A stretch of 32,637 bases of DNA, taken from contig CADCTF010000027.1 of NCBI GenBank assembly GCA_902805655.1, positions 1 to 32,637 on the forward strand, written 5' to 3'. The position numbers and the translations under genes are program-made. This stretch comes from an uncultured Acidimicrobiales bacterium (GTDB lineage: Bacteria > Actinomycetota > Acidimicrobiia > Acidimicrobiales > CADCTF01). Positions 1 to 7,739 of the stretch are shown here, piece after piece. Position 1 is the first letter of the stretch. The number at the start of each line of letters is the position of its first letter. The notes beneath the pieces were generated by a model. The model saw nothing but the letters and a program-made list of their open reading frames with translations. It was not told the origin of the DNA and did no database searches.

Positions 1-633
1 GTCGTCACCGATGAGCCGGTTGAACAGCGTCGACTTGCCGACGTTGGGACGGCCGACGATGGCCACCGACTCAGCCACGTCGTCGGCGTCGTCCAGCACC
101 GCCGGCGCCAGGTCGGCCGGGTCCACCTCGGGTTCGGGAGGCAGGCGGCGCACGAGCTCGTCGAGCATGTCCCCCGTGCCCCGCCCGTGCATCGAGCTGA
201 CGGGCCATGGGTCGCCCACGCCCAGGCCCGAGAACTCCCAGGCATCGAGCTCGCGCTTGTCGGAGTCGACCTTGTTGACCACGAGCAGGGTCGGTCGCTT
301 GGCCCGCCGCAGCAGGGAGGCCACCCGATCGTCGTCCTCGGTGACACCGGTGGTGACGTCCGTGATGAGGATGACCAGGTCGGCGTCCTTGATGGCGCGC
401 TCGGACTGCTTCGAGACCTTGCCCTCGAGGGTGCGGTCGTCGCTCGGCATCCATCCGCCGGTATCGATGAGGATGAACTCCCGCCCGTTCCACTCGGCTT
501 CGAGCACCTTGCGGTCCCGCGTGACGCCGGGCTTCTCCTCGACGATCGCCTCACGGCGGCCGACGATGCGGTTGACGAAGGTCGACTTGCCCACGTTCGG
601 GCGGCCGACGACGGCGACGGTGGGCAGGGTCAT
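1..633 (-). CDS. der: GTPase Der (EngA), C-terminal part beyond window
   Basis: Ribosome-assembly GTPase with two tandem G domains, acting in 50S subunit maturation. Only the first 211 codons are present; the frame is still open at position 1, so the rest of the second G domain and the KH-like domain lie outside. The first G1 motif GRPNVGKST is at residues 10-18, with DTGG near 57-60. A second GRPNVGKSTLFN motif lies near residue 194, just before the edge, and this pair of P-loops is diagnostic for Der. The ATG at 633 overlaps the TGA of the DUF512 gene (ATGA), so the two are translationally coupled. In M. tuberculosis engA follows cmk; here a convergent pair (ispH and an HD gene) and the DUF512 gene intervene. 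The identification is secure. Confidence 0.95.
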   Translation of the reverse strand, partial: MTLPTVAVVGRPNVGKSTFVNRIVGRREAIVEEKPGVTRDRKVLEAEWNGREFILIDTGGWMPSDDRTLEGKVSKQSERAIKDADLVILITDVTTGVTEDDDRVASLLRRAKRPTLLVVNKVDSDKRELDAWEFSGLGVGDPWPVSSMHGRGTGDMLDELVRRLPPEPEVDPADLAPAVLDDADDVAESVAIVGRPNVGKSTLFNRLIGDD

Positions 634-1994
634 GAACGAGATCCTTCGAGCGCGAGGCGGAGGCTCCGGCCGTCGGTCGGCACGACCTCGACGGGACGGG
701 GCAGATCGGCCGGCGAGGTGCCGTCGAGGAAGACGCCGTTGGACAGGCAGACGTCGGGCAGCAGATAGCGGTGGTTCATGGGCTCGTCCGCCAGCACCCG
801 ACGCAGGTCCTCGCCCACGAGCAGGCCCGAGACCCTGATGTTGCCGCCGAAGAAGCGGTTCTCCACCGGGATGACCCGCACGTCGGGACGCCCGACCTCG
901 CGCACCAGCGGCTCGAGCACCTGGGCGCCGTACTCGCCGGTGAGGATGCCCACCGGCGCCTGCTTGGAGGGCAGCAACGTCAGCGAACCTGGAGCGCGGG
1001 GCGCCCGGTATCCCTCGGCCGGCGCACCTTCCACCCAGGCGAAGAAGCCGGGCCGCACGCCCGTGGCATGGTCGGTGGCACCCTCGAACTCCGCCTCGAA
1101 GGTGCGGGCGATGCCGATGCCGTTCTCGTGCTGGGGGAAGCCGTCGTAGTCGTCCGACGGCGGGAAGGGTCGTCCGGCCAACAGGTAGTACTCGTCGGCC
1201 GCGAAGACCATCCGCCGGCCGAGCACCGAGGCGAACGTCTGCTGCCAGCGCTCGACGATGTCCACCACCGCGGAGGCTTCCTCCATGGTGTGCGGGCGCA
1301 TGGCCGGCTCGTTCGAGTACCGGCTGACGCCCAGCGGGACGGCGCAGGCCGTCGCCAGCTCGGGGTACTGGTCGAGCACGCCGGCCAGCGTGTCGTCGAG
1401 CACGGCCCCGTCGTTCACGCCGGGGCACACGACGATCTGGCCGTGCACCTCGACGCCGTGATCGAGCAGAGCCCGCAGCCAACGCAGGCTCGTGGCACCC
1501 CGGCGGTTCCGCAGCATCCTCGTGCGCACCTCGGGGTCGGTGGCGTGGATGCTGACGAACAGCGGGCTCAGGCCCTCGCTCACGACCCGCTCGAGGTCGG
1601 ATTCGGTGAAGCGGGTGAGGGTGGTGAAGTTCCCGTAGAGGAACGACAGCCGGTAGTCGTCGTCCTTCAGGTAGAGCGTGCTCCGCAGGCCAGGAGGCAG
1701 CTGGTAGATGAAGCAGAACTCGCAGTGGTTGTCGCAGGTGCGCACCTGGTCGAACAGTGCGCTGCTCACCTCGATGCCGAGCGCCGACCCCTCCGCCTTG
1801 TCGACGAACGCGCTGATCTCGAGACCCCCGCGCGCGAGCAGTACCTCGATCTCCGCCTCGTCGGCGAGCAGGCGGTACTGGATGACGTCGCGGGGGACCT
1901 GACCGTTCAGCGAGACGAGCTCATCGCCCGGCAGGATGCCCGCTTCGGCAGCAGCCGACGACGGGTCCACGGCCACCACCAGGGGCAGAGGCAT
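630..1994 (-). CDS. DUF512 / PDZ-like radical SAM protein
   Basis: A 454-residue protein with three parts: an N-terminal PDZ-like segment (about residues 1-60, with the AGILPGDELVSLNG turn), a radical-SAM-like core with CxxxCxxC cysteines at C87, C91 and C94 (CDNHCEFC), and a C-terminal DUF512 region from about residue 290. The cysteines should bind a [4Fe-4S] cluster. The substrate is not known for this family. Genes of this type are often found beside der, as here, where the two overlap by 4 nt; this hints at a link to ribosome or translation functions but proves nothing. The ATG at 1994 lies exactly 6 nt after a TAGACT -10 box, which supports the start and a leaderless transcript. It is divergent from ispH with 39 bp between the two starts. 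Confidence 0.9.
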   Translation of the reverse strand: MPLPLVVAVDPSSAAAEAGILPGDELVSLNGQVPRDVIQYRLLADEAEIEVLLARGGLEISAFVDKAEGSALGIEVSSALFDQVRTCDNHCEFCFIYQLPPGLRSTLYLKDDDYRLSFLYGNFTTLTRFTESDLERVVSEGLSPLFVSIHATDPEVRTRMLRNRRGATSLRWLRALLDHGVEVHGQIVVCPGVNDGAVLDDTLAGVLDQYPELATACAVPLGVSRYSNEPAMRPHTMEEASAVVDIVERWQQTFASVLGRRMVFAADEYYLLAGRPFPPSDDYDGFPQHENGIGIARTFEAEFEGATDHATGVRPGFFAWVEGAPAEGYRAPRAPGSLTLLPSKQAPVGILTGEYGAQVLEPLVREVGRPDVRVIPVENRFFGGNIRVSGLLVGEDLRRVLADEPMNHRYLLPDVCLSNGVFLDGTSPADLPRPVEVVPTDGRSLRLALEGSRS

Positions 1995-2000
1995 GCGACC

Positions 2001-2006
2001 AGTCTA
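2001..2006 (-). promoter_or_regulatory. -10 box of the DUF512-der operon
   Basis: TAGACT on the minus strand, followed by 6 nt and then ATG at 1994. This spacing puts the transcription start at or next to the A of the ATG, so the mRNA is predicted to be leaderless. No Shine-Dalgarno sequence fits in the gap. Confidence 0.65.
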
Positions 2007-2021
2007 CGGGAGAGGTCCCGG

Positions 2022-2027
2022 TAGCCT
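2022..2027 (+). promoter_or_regulatory. -10 box of ispH
   Basis: TAGCCT followed by 6 nt and GTG at 2034. It has the same geometry as the divergent -10 box 15 bp away on the other strand, so both promoters fit inside a 39-bp intergenic region. Confidence 0.65.
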
Positions 2028-2033
2028 GGCTTC

Positions 2034-3044
2034 GTGCCCGTGGAACGTGTGCTCTTGGCCCAGCCGAGGGGCTTCTGCGCCGGTGTGGAGATGGCCATCA
2101 AGGCGCTCGCCTGGATGGTGGAGGTCTTCGAGGCGCCGGTGTACTGCTACCACGAGATCGTCCACAACCGGCTGGTGGTCGACCGCTTCCGCAACCTCGG
2201 CGTGATCTTCGTCGACGACGTGTCCGAGGTGCCTGAGGGCGCACCCCTCATGCTCAGCGCCCATGGCACGGCGCCTGAGGTGGTGGCCGCGGCGAAGGCG
2301 AACGGCGGCACGGTCGTCGATGCGGTGTGCCCCCTCGTCACCAAGGTGCACCACGAGGTGAAGGTGCGGGCCAGCAAGGGCCTCACGGTGATCTACGTCG
2401 GCCATGCCGGCCACGACGAGGCGGTCGGCACGATGGCCGTGGCTCCGGAGTCGGTGATCCTGGTGCAGAGCGAAGCCGAGCTGGACGCGCTCGACCTGCC
2501 GGCCGACACCCCGGTCGCCCTCCTGGCTCAGACGACGCTGGCCATGCAGGACTGGGCCGGCATCCTGGAGAAGGCCAAGGCTCGCTTCACCAACCTCTGG
2601 ATGCCGGGCCGCAGCGACCTCTGCTTCGCCACCACGAACCGCCAGACCGCGCTCACCACGATCGCCGACCGCGCCGACGCCGTGGTCGTCATCGGGTCGG
2701 AGAACTCGTCGAACACGGTGGCCCTCGTGGCCACGGCCCGATCCGCCGGCTGTGCCCGGGTGCTGCGGGTGAACTCGGTGGACGAGGTCCCTGGCGACCT
2801 GACCGGGGTGGTTGGCGTCACCGCCGGGGCCTCGGCCGCCGAGGCGCTGGTGCAGGCCGTCGTCGACCGGCTCGCCCCCCGGGACGGGGTGGAGCTCGTG
2901 CAGGTGACGACCGAGGACGAGTACTTCCCTCCGCCGCGAGAGCTGCGCCGGGTGCTGGCCGCACACGGCCGTGAAGGAGGGCTGGTCGGCGACCGGGCCA
3001 TCTCGGCCAGCAGGGTGCTGGCCGAGCTCACCCCGCGATCCTGA
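2034..3044 (+). CDS. ispH: 4-hydroxy-3-methylbut-2-enyl diphosphate reductase
   Basis: Last step of the MEP isoprenoid pathway: reduces HMBPP to IPP and DMAPP using a [4Fe-4S] cluster in the cytosol. The three cluster cysteines are visible: C15 in GFCAGV, C99 in DAVCPLV and C197 in SDLCFATTNRQ. The substrate-binding H127 and E129 (GHDEAVGT) and the TTN set near 200-202 are also present. At 336 residues it has the usual length. The GTG start is fixed by the leaderless -10 box 6 nt upstream. It supplies precursors for polyprenyl phosphate carriers and quinones. The HD gene follows after a 33-nt gap that contains its own -10 box, so the two are probably separate units. Confidence 0.97.
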   Translation: MPVERVLLAQPRGFCAGVEMAIKALAWMVEVFEAPVYCYHEIVHNRLVVDRFRNLGVIFVDDVSEVPEGAPLMLSAHGTAPEVVAAAKANGGTVVDAVCPLVTKVHHEVKVRASKGLTVIYVGHAGHDEAVGTMAVAPESVILVQSEAELDALDLPADTPVALLAQTTLAMQDWAGILEKAKARFTNLWMPGRSDLCFATTNRQTALTTIADRADAVVVIGSENSSNTVALVATARSAGCARVLRVNSVDEVPGDLTGVVGVTAGASAAEALVQAVVDRLAPRDGVELVQVTTEDEYFPPPRELRRVLAAHGREGGLVGDRAISASRVLAELTPRS

Positions 3045-3065
3045 GCCAGACGAGCGGCGCGGTCG

Positions 3066-3071
3066 TAGAGT
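3066..3071 (+). promoter_or_regulatory. -10 box of the HD-domain gene
   Basis: TAGAGT, then 6 nt, then ATG at 3078. This is the same leaderless geometry as at ispH and the DUF512 gene. Confidence 0.6.
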
Positions 3072-3077
3072 TGCGCC

Positions 3078-3635
3078 ATGGCTTCCACCTTCACCCGCAT
3101 GGACGAGTCCACCGCCGAGCAGTGGGCCGAGATCGGCAAGCAGACCCGGGCCAACTCCGGCCGGGTCGCCGAAGGCATCCTCGCCCTTCTCCGCTCGCTC
3201 GGTGACATCACCGACGGCTTCGCCACCGACCAGCTCACCCACTGCCTGCAGACCGCGACCCGGGCCGAGCGCGACGGCGCCGACCCCGAGATCGTCGTCG
3301 CTTCGCTCTGCCACGACATCGGCAAGGCCATCTCGGTGCCCAACCACCCCGCGATCGGCGCCGAGATCATCAAGCCCTACGTGCGCGAGGAGGTCTACTG
3401 GATGATCAAGGCCCACCAGGACTTCCAGGGCAAGCACTACTACGCCCACTTCGGTGGTGACGCCAACGCCCGGGAGAAGCACCGTGAGGCGCTCGCGCCC
3501 GAGGTCTTCGAGCTCACCGCTCGCTTCGCCGACGACTGGGACCAGACGAGCTTCGACCCGGACTACGACACCGAGCCCCTCGAGCACTTCGAGCCTCTCG
3601 TGCGCGAGGTCTTCAGCCGCTCCCGCTCGATGTAG
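3078..3635 (+). CDS. HD-domain protein (phosphohydrolase or diiron oxygenase-like)
   Basis: A 185-residue single-domain HD-superfamily protein. Candidate metal ligands follow the H...HD...H...H...D order: H55, H79-D80 (LCHDIGKA), H90 (NHPAIGAEI), H113 (KAHQDF) and D152. The extra histidines would allow a two-metal site, as in HD phosphohydrolases or the PhnZ/MIOX diiron oxygenases. The 24-residue gap from H55 to H79 agrees with PhnZ as I remember it, but the next spacing is shorter. The conserved-looking KHYYAHFGGD segment (residues 119-128) may line the pocket. The substrate is unknown. It has its own -10 box and ends just before a GC-rich hairpin shared with the convergent plsC. Confidence 0.8.
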   Translation: MASTFTRMDESTAEQWAEIGKQTRANSGRVAEGILALLRSLGDITDGFATDQLTHCLQTATRAERDGADPEIVVASLCHDIGKAISVPNHPAIGAEIIKPYVREEVYWMIKAHQDFQGKHYYAHFGGDANAREKHREALAPEVFELTARFADDWDQTSFDPDYDTEPLEHFEPLVREVFSRSRSM

Positions 3636-3638
3636 GCC

Positions 3639-3659
3639 GGCGGGGGTACCCCCCCCGCC
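3639..3659. terminator. GC-rich hairpin between convergent genes
   Basis: GGCGGGGG (3639-3646) can pair with CCCCCGCC (3652-3659) around a 5-nt loop. It begins 4 nt after the HD gene stop codon and lies in the 55-bp gap before the plsC stop. It has no T-tract on either side, so it is a putative non-canonical bidirectional terminator rather than a classical intrinsic one. Confidence 0.5.
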
Positions 3660-3690
3660 GCTCCTTCAGCGCCGGGCGGCGTCGGATGTC

Positions 3691-4341
3691 CTAGGCGCCG
3701 GCCTTGCGCTGCGCTTCGTCGAACAGGCGCTGCAGCACGTCCCGCAGACGCTCACTGAGCTCGCGAACGGCGCGTCGCGACGCCTTCCCGGTGTCCGACC
3801 GCTCGGGGTGCAGCGGTGGGCCGATGACGATGTGGACCTTGACCGGCTTGAGGTACTTGGCGCCCTTCGGCATGGCGGGCTCCGAGCCGCCGACGCCCAC
3901 CGGGATGATGGGCACGCCGGTGCGGGCCGCCAGGAAGGCGGCTCCGTCGAACACCTCACCGATCTTTGGCCCCGTCTGGCGCGTGCCCTCGGGGAACATC
4001 ACCAGCGGCTCCCCGCCGTCGATGACGTCGGCACAGCGGCGCAGCGCCTCACGGTCCGCCGTGCCACGCCTCACCGGGAAGCCGCCCATGGCGGTGAAGA
4101 ACCAACCGGCCGGCTTCACCTTCCAGAGCGTGTCCTTGCCCATGTAGCGCATGCGGCGACTCGTGATGGCGGCCACCACGGCGAAGTCGATGTTCGACCG
4201 GTGGACGGGGCTGACGATGAACGCTCCGGTCTTCGGCAGGTGCTCCTTGCCCTCGACCGTGACCCGCCAGAAGGCCCGGCAGAAGAGCACGATGAGGCCA
4301 CGGAACACCCAGTAGAAGGCCAGCGAGGCCCGGCGGTTCAC
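3691..4341 (-). CDS. plsC: 1-acyl-sn-glycerol-3-phosphate acyltransferase (PlsC family)
   Basis: Membrane-associated acyltransferase that makes phosphatidic acid from lysophosphatidate, or a related lysophospholipid acyltransferase. The four family motifs are visible: HRSNIDF (HX4D), GGFPVRRG, FPEGTRQTG and a late PIIPVGVGG. A hydrophobic N-terminal stretch (LAFYWVFRGLIVLF) should anchor it in the membrane. At 216 residues it has the usual compact length. I chose GTG at 4341 because it overlaps the cmk stop codon as GTGA; longer readings upstream would run through cmk. It is coupled to cmk, an arrangement seen in other bacteria where cmk neighbours plsC-type genes. The exact acyl acceptor cannot be read from sequence. 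Confidence 0.9.
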   Translation of the reverse strand: MNRRASLAFYWVFRGLIVLFCRAFWRVTVEGKEHLPKTGAFIVSPVHRSNIDFAVVAAITSRRMRYMGKDTLWKVKPAGWFFTAMGGFPVRRGTADREALRRCADVIDGGEPLVMFPEGTRQTGPKIGEVFDGAAFLAARTGVPIIPVGVGGSEPAMPKGAKYLKPVKVHIVIGPPLHPERSDTGKASRRAVRELSERLRDVLQRLFDEAQRKAGA

Positions 4342-4964
4342 AGCTTCGACGACAGCTCGTCGACGATCTCGTCCACGGTGCGGCCGGTCGTGTCGATGAC
4401 GATGGCGTCGTCTGCGGTGGCCAAGGGCGACACCGCTCGGGTGGAGTCGACGAGATCGCGCCGGGCGATGTCCGCCGCGACGGTCTCGTAGTGCAGGTCG
4501 GTGGCCTCCTGGCTGCGCCGGCGCGCCCGCTCCGTCTCGCTGGCGGTCAGGTACACCTTGAGCTCGGCATCGGGGAACACGACCGTGCCGATGTCGCGCC
4601 CTTCGATGACACCGCCGCCGTGGGCCTGGGCCCACTCCTTCTGGCGTCGCACCATCTCGGTGCGCACCTCCGGATTGGCCGCCACCGCGCTCACGGCCCG
4701 CGTGACCTCGGGTCCCCGGATCTCGAGCGTGGCGTCGACGCCGTCCACCAGCACCACGTCCCCCACGATGATCTCGAGGCCAGGGACGAGATCGGCGATC
4801 CGGCGGGCGTCGTCCGGGTCGATGCCCAGGCGCAGCGCGGCGAACGCCACCGAACGGTACATGGCACCCGTGTCGAGGTAGCGGAGGCCGAGCCGGGCCG
4901 CCAGATGACGCCCGACCGTCGACTTCCCGGACCCTGCAGGCCCGTCGATGGCGATGATCCTCAC
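4338..4964 (-). CDS. cmk: (d)CMP kinase
   Basis: Phosphorylates CMP and dCMP to the diphosphates in the cytosol. The Walker A motif GPAGSGKST is near residues 8-16, followed by the typical LDTGAMYRSVAF segment, the GRDIGTVVFPDAELKVYL region and the lid arginines (RARRR). Its 208 residues are close to the usual 220-230. The start ATG at 4964 is 29 nt downstream of aroA, and its stop overlaps the plsC start (GTGA). The same neighbourhood (pseudouridine synthase, cmk, der) occurs in mycobacteria, but here the aromatic genes are inserted between the first two. Confidence 0.95.
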   Translation of the reverse strand: MRIIAIDGPAGSGKSTVGRHLAARLGLRYLDTGAMYRSVAFAALRLGIDPDDARRIADLVPGLEIIVGDVVLVDGVDATLEIRGPEVTRAVSAVAANPEVRTEMVRRQKEWAQAHGGGVIEGRDIGTVVFPDAELKVYLTASETERARRRSQEATDLHYETVAADIARRDLVDSTRAVSPLATADDAIVIDTTGRTVDEIVDELSSKL

Positions 4965-4993
4965 CGGCGGCTCGTGGTCATCGGCCGGTCACC

Positions 4994-6295
4994 CTATCGG
5001 GCAGGTGCCCGGCGCAGACCGTCCAGCAGCTCGAAGTAGGTGGGGAAGGTCTTCGCCACGCAACCCGGGTCGGAGATGCGGATGCCGGGCGACCGGAGGC
5101 CCAGGAGCGCGAAGCTCATCGCCATGCGGTGGTCCGCATAGACGTCGATGGTGGCGGGTTGCAGCGTGCCGGCGGGCTCGATGGTGATGCCGTCGGCCTC
5201 CTCCACAGCCTCGACGCCGCACCGCCGCAGCTCGTTGACCATGCCGGCGACGCGGTCGCTCTCCTTGCGGCGGATGAAGCCGATGCCGGTGATGCGGCTG
5301 GGCGTCGTGGCGAACGGGGCCACTGCGGCGAGGGTCATGGCCGTGTCCGAGATGCTCGAGAAGTCCGCTTCCACCCCTCGCAGCTCGCGTCCGGCCGACA
5401 CCGTCAGCCCGCGCCCGGACTCGGTGACCGTCGCACCCATCCGTTCCAGGACGTCCACGAACGCCACGTCACCCTGGAGCCCGGCTCTGGACAAGCCGGG
5501 CACGGTGACGCGTCCACCGGTGACGACGGCCGCGGCGAAGAAGTAGGACGCAGAGCTGGCGTCGGGCTCGACGGCGTAGCCCTCGTGGGCCCGATACCCA
5601 CCCGGCTCGACCGAGAACCGGTCGCCCTCGTCCACGACGTGCACCCCGAAGGAGGCCATCACCGCGGCCGTCATCTCCACGTAGGGACGGGACACGAGCG
5701 GCGAGGTCAGCTCGACGGTGAGCCCGTGCTCGAAGAGGGGCGCGGCCAGGAGCAGTGCAGACAGGAACTGGCTCGAGACGTCGCCGCTCAACGGGACGCG
5801 CCCACCCGTGCCCGCCTCCACCACGTCGAGCGGCAGGTCCGCGTCGTCACCCTCGTACAGCACGGCCCCCGCCGTCCGCAGCGCACCGAGCAACGGCCCC
5901 ATCGGGCGGGCGCGCATCTGGGGCGCAGCGTCGAGCCGGTACGGGCCTTCCGTGCCCGTGGCGAGGAGGGCGGCGAGGAAGCGGGCGGTCGTGCCGGACT
6001 CACGGGCGTCCACCGCCAGCGGGCCGGGGCTGAGGCGACCGGCTGTGCCCCGAACCCGAAGCTCGGTGCCCCCCCGAGCCTCCTCGATGGTCGCACCGAG
6101 CCGGCGCAGCGCTCCGGACATGGCTTCGGTGTCGTCGGCCACCAGGGCCCCCGACAGCGCCGAGGTGCCATCGGCGAGCGCGGCGGCGAGCAGAGCCCGG
6201 TTGGTGATGCTCTTCGAGCCGGGCACGACCACCGTGGCGTTCGGCGGTGCGGCGACCGGCTCCACCGCGATCGAGTCGACGGACGGGTCGGTCAC
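4994..6295 (-). CDS. aroA: 3-phosphoshikimate 1-carboxyvinyltransferase (EPSP synthase)
   Basis: Sixth step of the shikimate pathway: transfers enolpyruvyl from PEP to shikimate-3-phosphate. At 433 residues it is full length for the two-domain fold. N-terminal VPGSKSITNRALLAAALADG is the S3P-binding signature, and the RESGTTARFLAALLA segment carries the second conserved region. The IGFIRRKESDR and YADHRMAMSFALLGL segments near the C-terminus hold the catalytic and PEP-contacting residues. The GTG start overlaps the tyrA stop as GTGA, so it is coupled to tyrA. With aroH and tyrA it forms a small chorismate-to-tyrosine block. Confidence 0.97.
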   Translation of the reverse strand: MTDPSVDSIAVEPVAAPPNATVVVPGSKSITNRALLAAALADGTSALSGALVADDTEAMSGALRRLGATIEEARGGTELRVRGTAGRLSPGPLAVDARESGTTARFLAALLATGTEGPYRLDAAPQMRARPMGPLLGALRTAGAVLYEGDDADLPLDVVEAGTGGRVPLSGDVSSQFLSALLLAAPLFEHGLTVELTSPLVSRPYVEMTAAVMASFGVHVVDEGDRFSVEPGGYRAHEGYAVEPDASSASYFFAAAVVTGGRVTVPGLSRAGLQGDVAFVDVLERMGATVTESGRGLTVSAGRELRGVEADFSSISDTAMTLAAVAPFATTPSRITGIGFIRRKESDRVAGMVNELRRCGVEAVEEADGITIEPAGTLQPATIDVYADHRMAMSFALLGLRSPGIRISDPGCVAKTFPTYFELLDGLRRAPAR

Positions 6296-7374
6296 TCGAG
6301 GGCCTGCACGGATGGACGGTACCCCCGCGCCAGCAGGGCGCCGCGAAAGAGGTCGGCGGCGCGCACGTCGATGAGCAGGAGCAGCACACCCCGGTCACCG
6401 GCGGCCGAGTGCACGGTCTCCAGGTCCTCGATGTTGACCCCGAGCTCGCCGGCCAGCGCGGCCACCTCGGCGATCACGCCGGGCCGGTCGGGCACCGGCA
6501 CGCGGAACTCCACCATCTCCTCGGCCTGGGCCACCCGGCTCGGCAGGTTCACCCGCGCCGTGCGGGCCCGCTCGAGCAGGTGCAGCAGGCCTTCGCGGTC
6601 GGCCTTGTCCACGGTGTCGCGAAGCCCGCCCAGGGCCTCGAGCAGCTGATCGAGCGCGCCGACGATCGCCTCTCGGTTCTCGGCGCAGATGTCCGGCCAG
6701 ATGCCGGGGTGGCCGGCGGCGATGCGGGTCATGTCCCGGAAGCCGCCGGCCGCCAGGCGCAGCAGCGTGTTGTGCTCCTCCGCCTTGGTCGACGCCAGCT
6801 GCATCAGCGCCGCGGCCGTGAGGTGGGGCACGTGGCTCACCACCGCGACGAGCTCGTCGTGGCGCTCCGGTGGGATGGCGAGCACGTTGGCGCCCAGCGA
6901 CGAGATGACGGCGCTCAGCCGGGCATAGGCGTCGGGGTCGGTCGCCTCGGTGGGCGTGAGCACCCAGGTGGCCCCTTGGAAGAGCTCGGCATCCGCGCCG
7001 TCGACCCCCTCCTGCTCCGAGCCGGCCATGGGATGTCCACCAACGAATCGAGGGTGGCCGACCTCGGCCACGATGCCCGACTTCACGCTGCCGACGTCGG
7101 TCACGATGCCGCCGGCCGAGGCCGCCTGCGCCGCCTCCCCCGCCACCACCGAGACCGGCGTGGCGATGAAGGTCACCTCGGCGTCAGGGTCCGAGCCGAC
7201 CTCGTCGAGCGCGCCGAGCTCCAGGGCCCGCCGGGCGCGCGACGCGTCGCGGTCGCGACCGGTGACATGCCACCCGCGTGCGCGCAGAGCCAGCCCGATG
7301 GAGCCGCCGATCAAGCCGGTGCCGATGATCATGGCCCGTTCGGGGCCCGAACGGGCCCTACTCGGGAAGGTCAT
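6292..7374 (-). CDS. tyrA: Prephenate dehydrogenase with ACT domain
   Basis: Oxidative decarboxylation of prephenate to 4-hydroxyphenylpyruvate, using NAD(P)+. The Rossmann motif GTGLIGGS is at residues 18-25, and GGHPMAGSE with the later VVAVVSHVPH histidines are typical of the TyrA active site. The last 75 residues or so form an ACT domain (FRVPVPDRPGVIAEVAALAG), suggesting feedback control by an amino acid, probably tyrosine. The 360 residues match the actinobacterial form. ATG at 7374 overlaps aroH by 17 nt. A second in-frame ATG at 7332 would start the protein at MIIGTG, but that would clip the first beta strand, so I keep 7374. A 25-bp perfect palindrome lies between these two possible starts. 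Confidence 0.94.
   Translation of the reverse strand: MTFPSRARSGPERAMIIGTGLIGGSIGLALRARGWHVTGRDRDASRARRALELGALDEVGSDPDAEVTFIATPVSVVAGEAAQAASAGGIVTDVGSVKSGIVAEVGHPRFVGGHPMAGSEQEGVDGADAELFQGATWVLTPTEATDPDAYARLSAVISSLGANVLAIPPERHDELVAVVSHVPHLTAAALMQLASTKAEEHNTLLRLAAGGFRDMTRIAAGHPGIWPDICAENREAIVGALDQLLEALGGLRDTVDKADREGLLHLLERARTARVNLPSRVAQAEEMVEFRVPVPDRPGVIAEVAALAGELGVNIEDLETVHSAAGDRGVLLLLIDVRAADLFRGALLARGYRPSVQALE
7333..7357. repeat. 25-bp perfect palindrome at the aroH-tyrA junction
   Basis: Two 12-bp arms (GGCCCGTTCGGG and CCCGAACGGGCC) flank one central base. The element abuts the aroH stop codon (7358-7360) on one side and the second in-frame tyrA ATG (7330-7332) on the other. In the mRNA it would form a very stable hairpin. 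It is coding if tyrA starts at 7374. Confidence 0.85.
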
Positions 7375-7726
7375 CTCGAAGGCCCTTGGCCCCTTCGAGG
7401 TACACGTGGTGCAGCTCGGCGCGCGACAGCTCGGTGGTGAGGTGCATCATCACCCGGATGCACCGCTCGGTGCCGCCGACGATGTCCAGCTCCCGGGCAC
7501 AGATCAGCGGGACGTCGCCCAGGCCGACGACACGGGCCGCGGCCGCCGGGAACATCGAGTGGATGTCGTCGGTGGCGGTGAAGAGGATGCTGATCAGGTC
7601 GTCCTTGTCCACCGAGTTCCGCTCGAGCATCTGCGCCACCAGGGCCTGCACGCGCTCGTGGATCTGGTCGGTGTCATCGGCGTCGACGGTCGTCGCGCCG
7701 CGCAGGGCTCGTACAGCAGAAGGCAC
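7358..7726 (-). CDS. aroH: Monofunctional chorismate mutase, AroH class
   Basis: Rearranges chorismate to prephenate, the substrate of the adjacent tyrA product. At 122 residues it matches the small trimeric Bacillus-type enzyme (about 127). Family landmarks: the N-terminal VRALRGATTV (R6 and R9), CARELDIVGG (C76, E79) and CIRVMMHL (R91). The GTG at 7726 is preferred because a TAGCCT -10 box ends 7 nt upstream and the protein then begins right at the conserved first strand; longer readings would extend into the pseudouridine synthase gene. Its -10 box shares three bases with that gene's stop codon. The 3' end overlaps tyrA by 17 nt. Confidence 0.93.
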   Translation of the reverse strand: MPSAVRALRGATTVDADDTDQIHERVQALVAQMLERNSVDKDDLISILFTATDDIHSMFPAAAARVVGLGDVPLICARELDIVGGTERCIRVMMHLTTELSRAELHHVYLEGAKGLRDDLPE

Positions 7727-7733
7727 CCGGCGG

Positions 7734-7739
7734 AGGCTA
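7734..7739 (-). promoter_or_regulatory. -10 box of aroH-tyrA-aroA, overlapping a stop codon
   Basis: TAGCCT on the minus strand, 7 nt before GTG at 7726. Its first three bases (7739-7737) are also the TAG stop codon of the upstream pseudouridine synthase gene. Confidence 0.6.

Noticed and set aside
771-2024. Long open frame antisense to the DUF512 gene
   Set aside because: GC-rich DNA opens the antisense frames. The protein has no recognisable domain and the opposite strand carries a clear radical SAM gene with its own promoter.
2004-3587. Long open frame antisense to ispH and the HD gene
   Set aside because: It covers two genes with full catalytic motifs and has only low-complexity His/Gly/Val composition.
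5129-6649. Long open frame antisense to aroA and tyrA
   Set aside because: Arg/His/Gly-rich sequence typical of a complementary-strand frame, with no domain, covering two well-supported genes.
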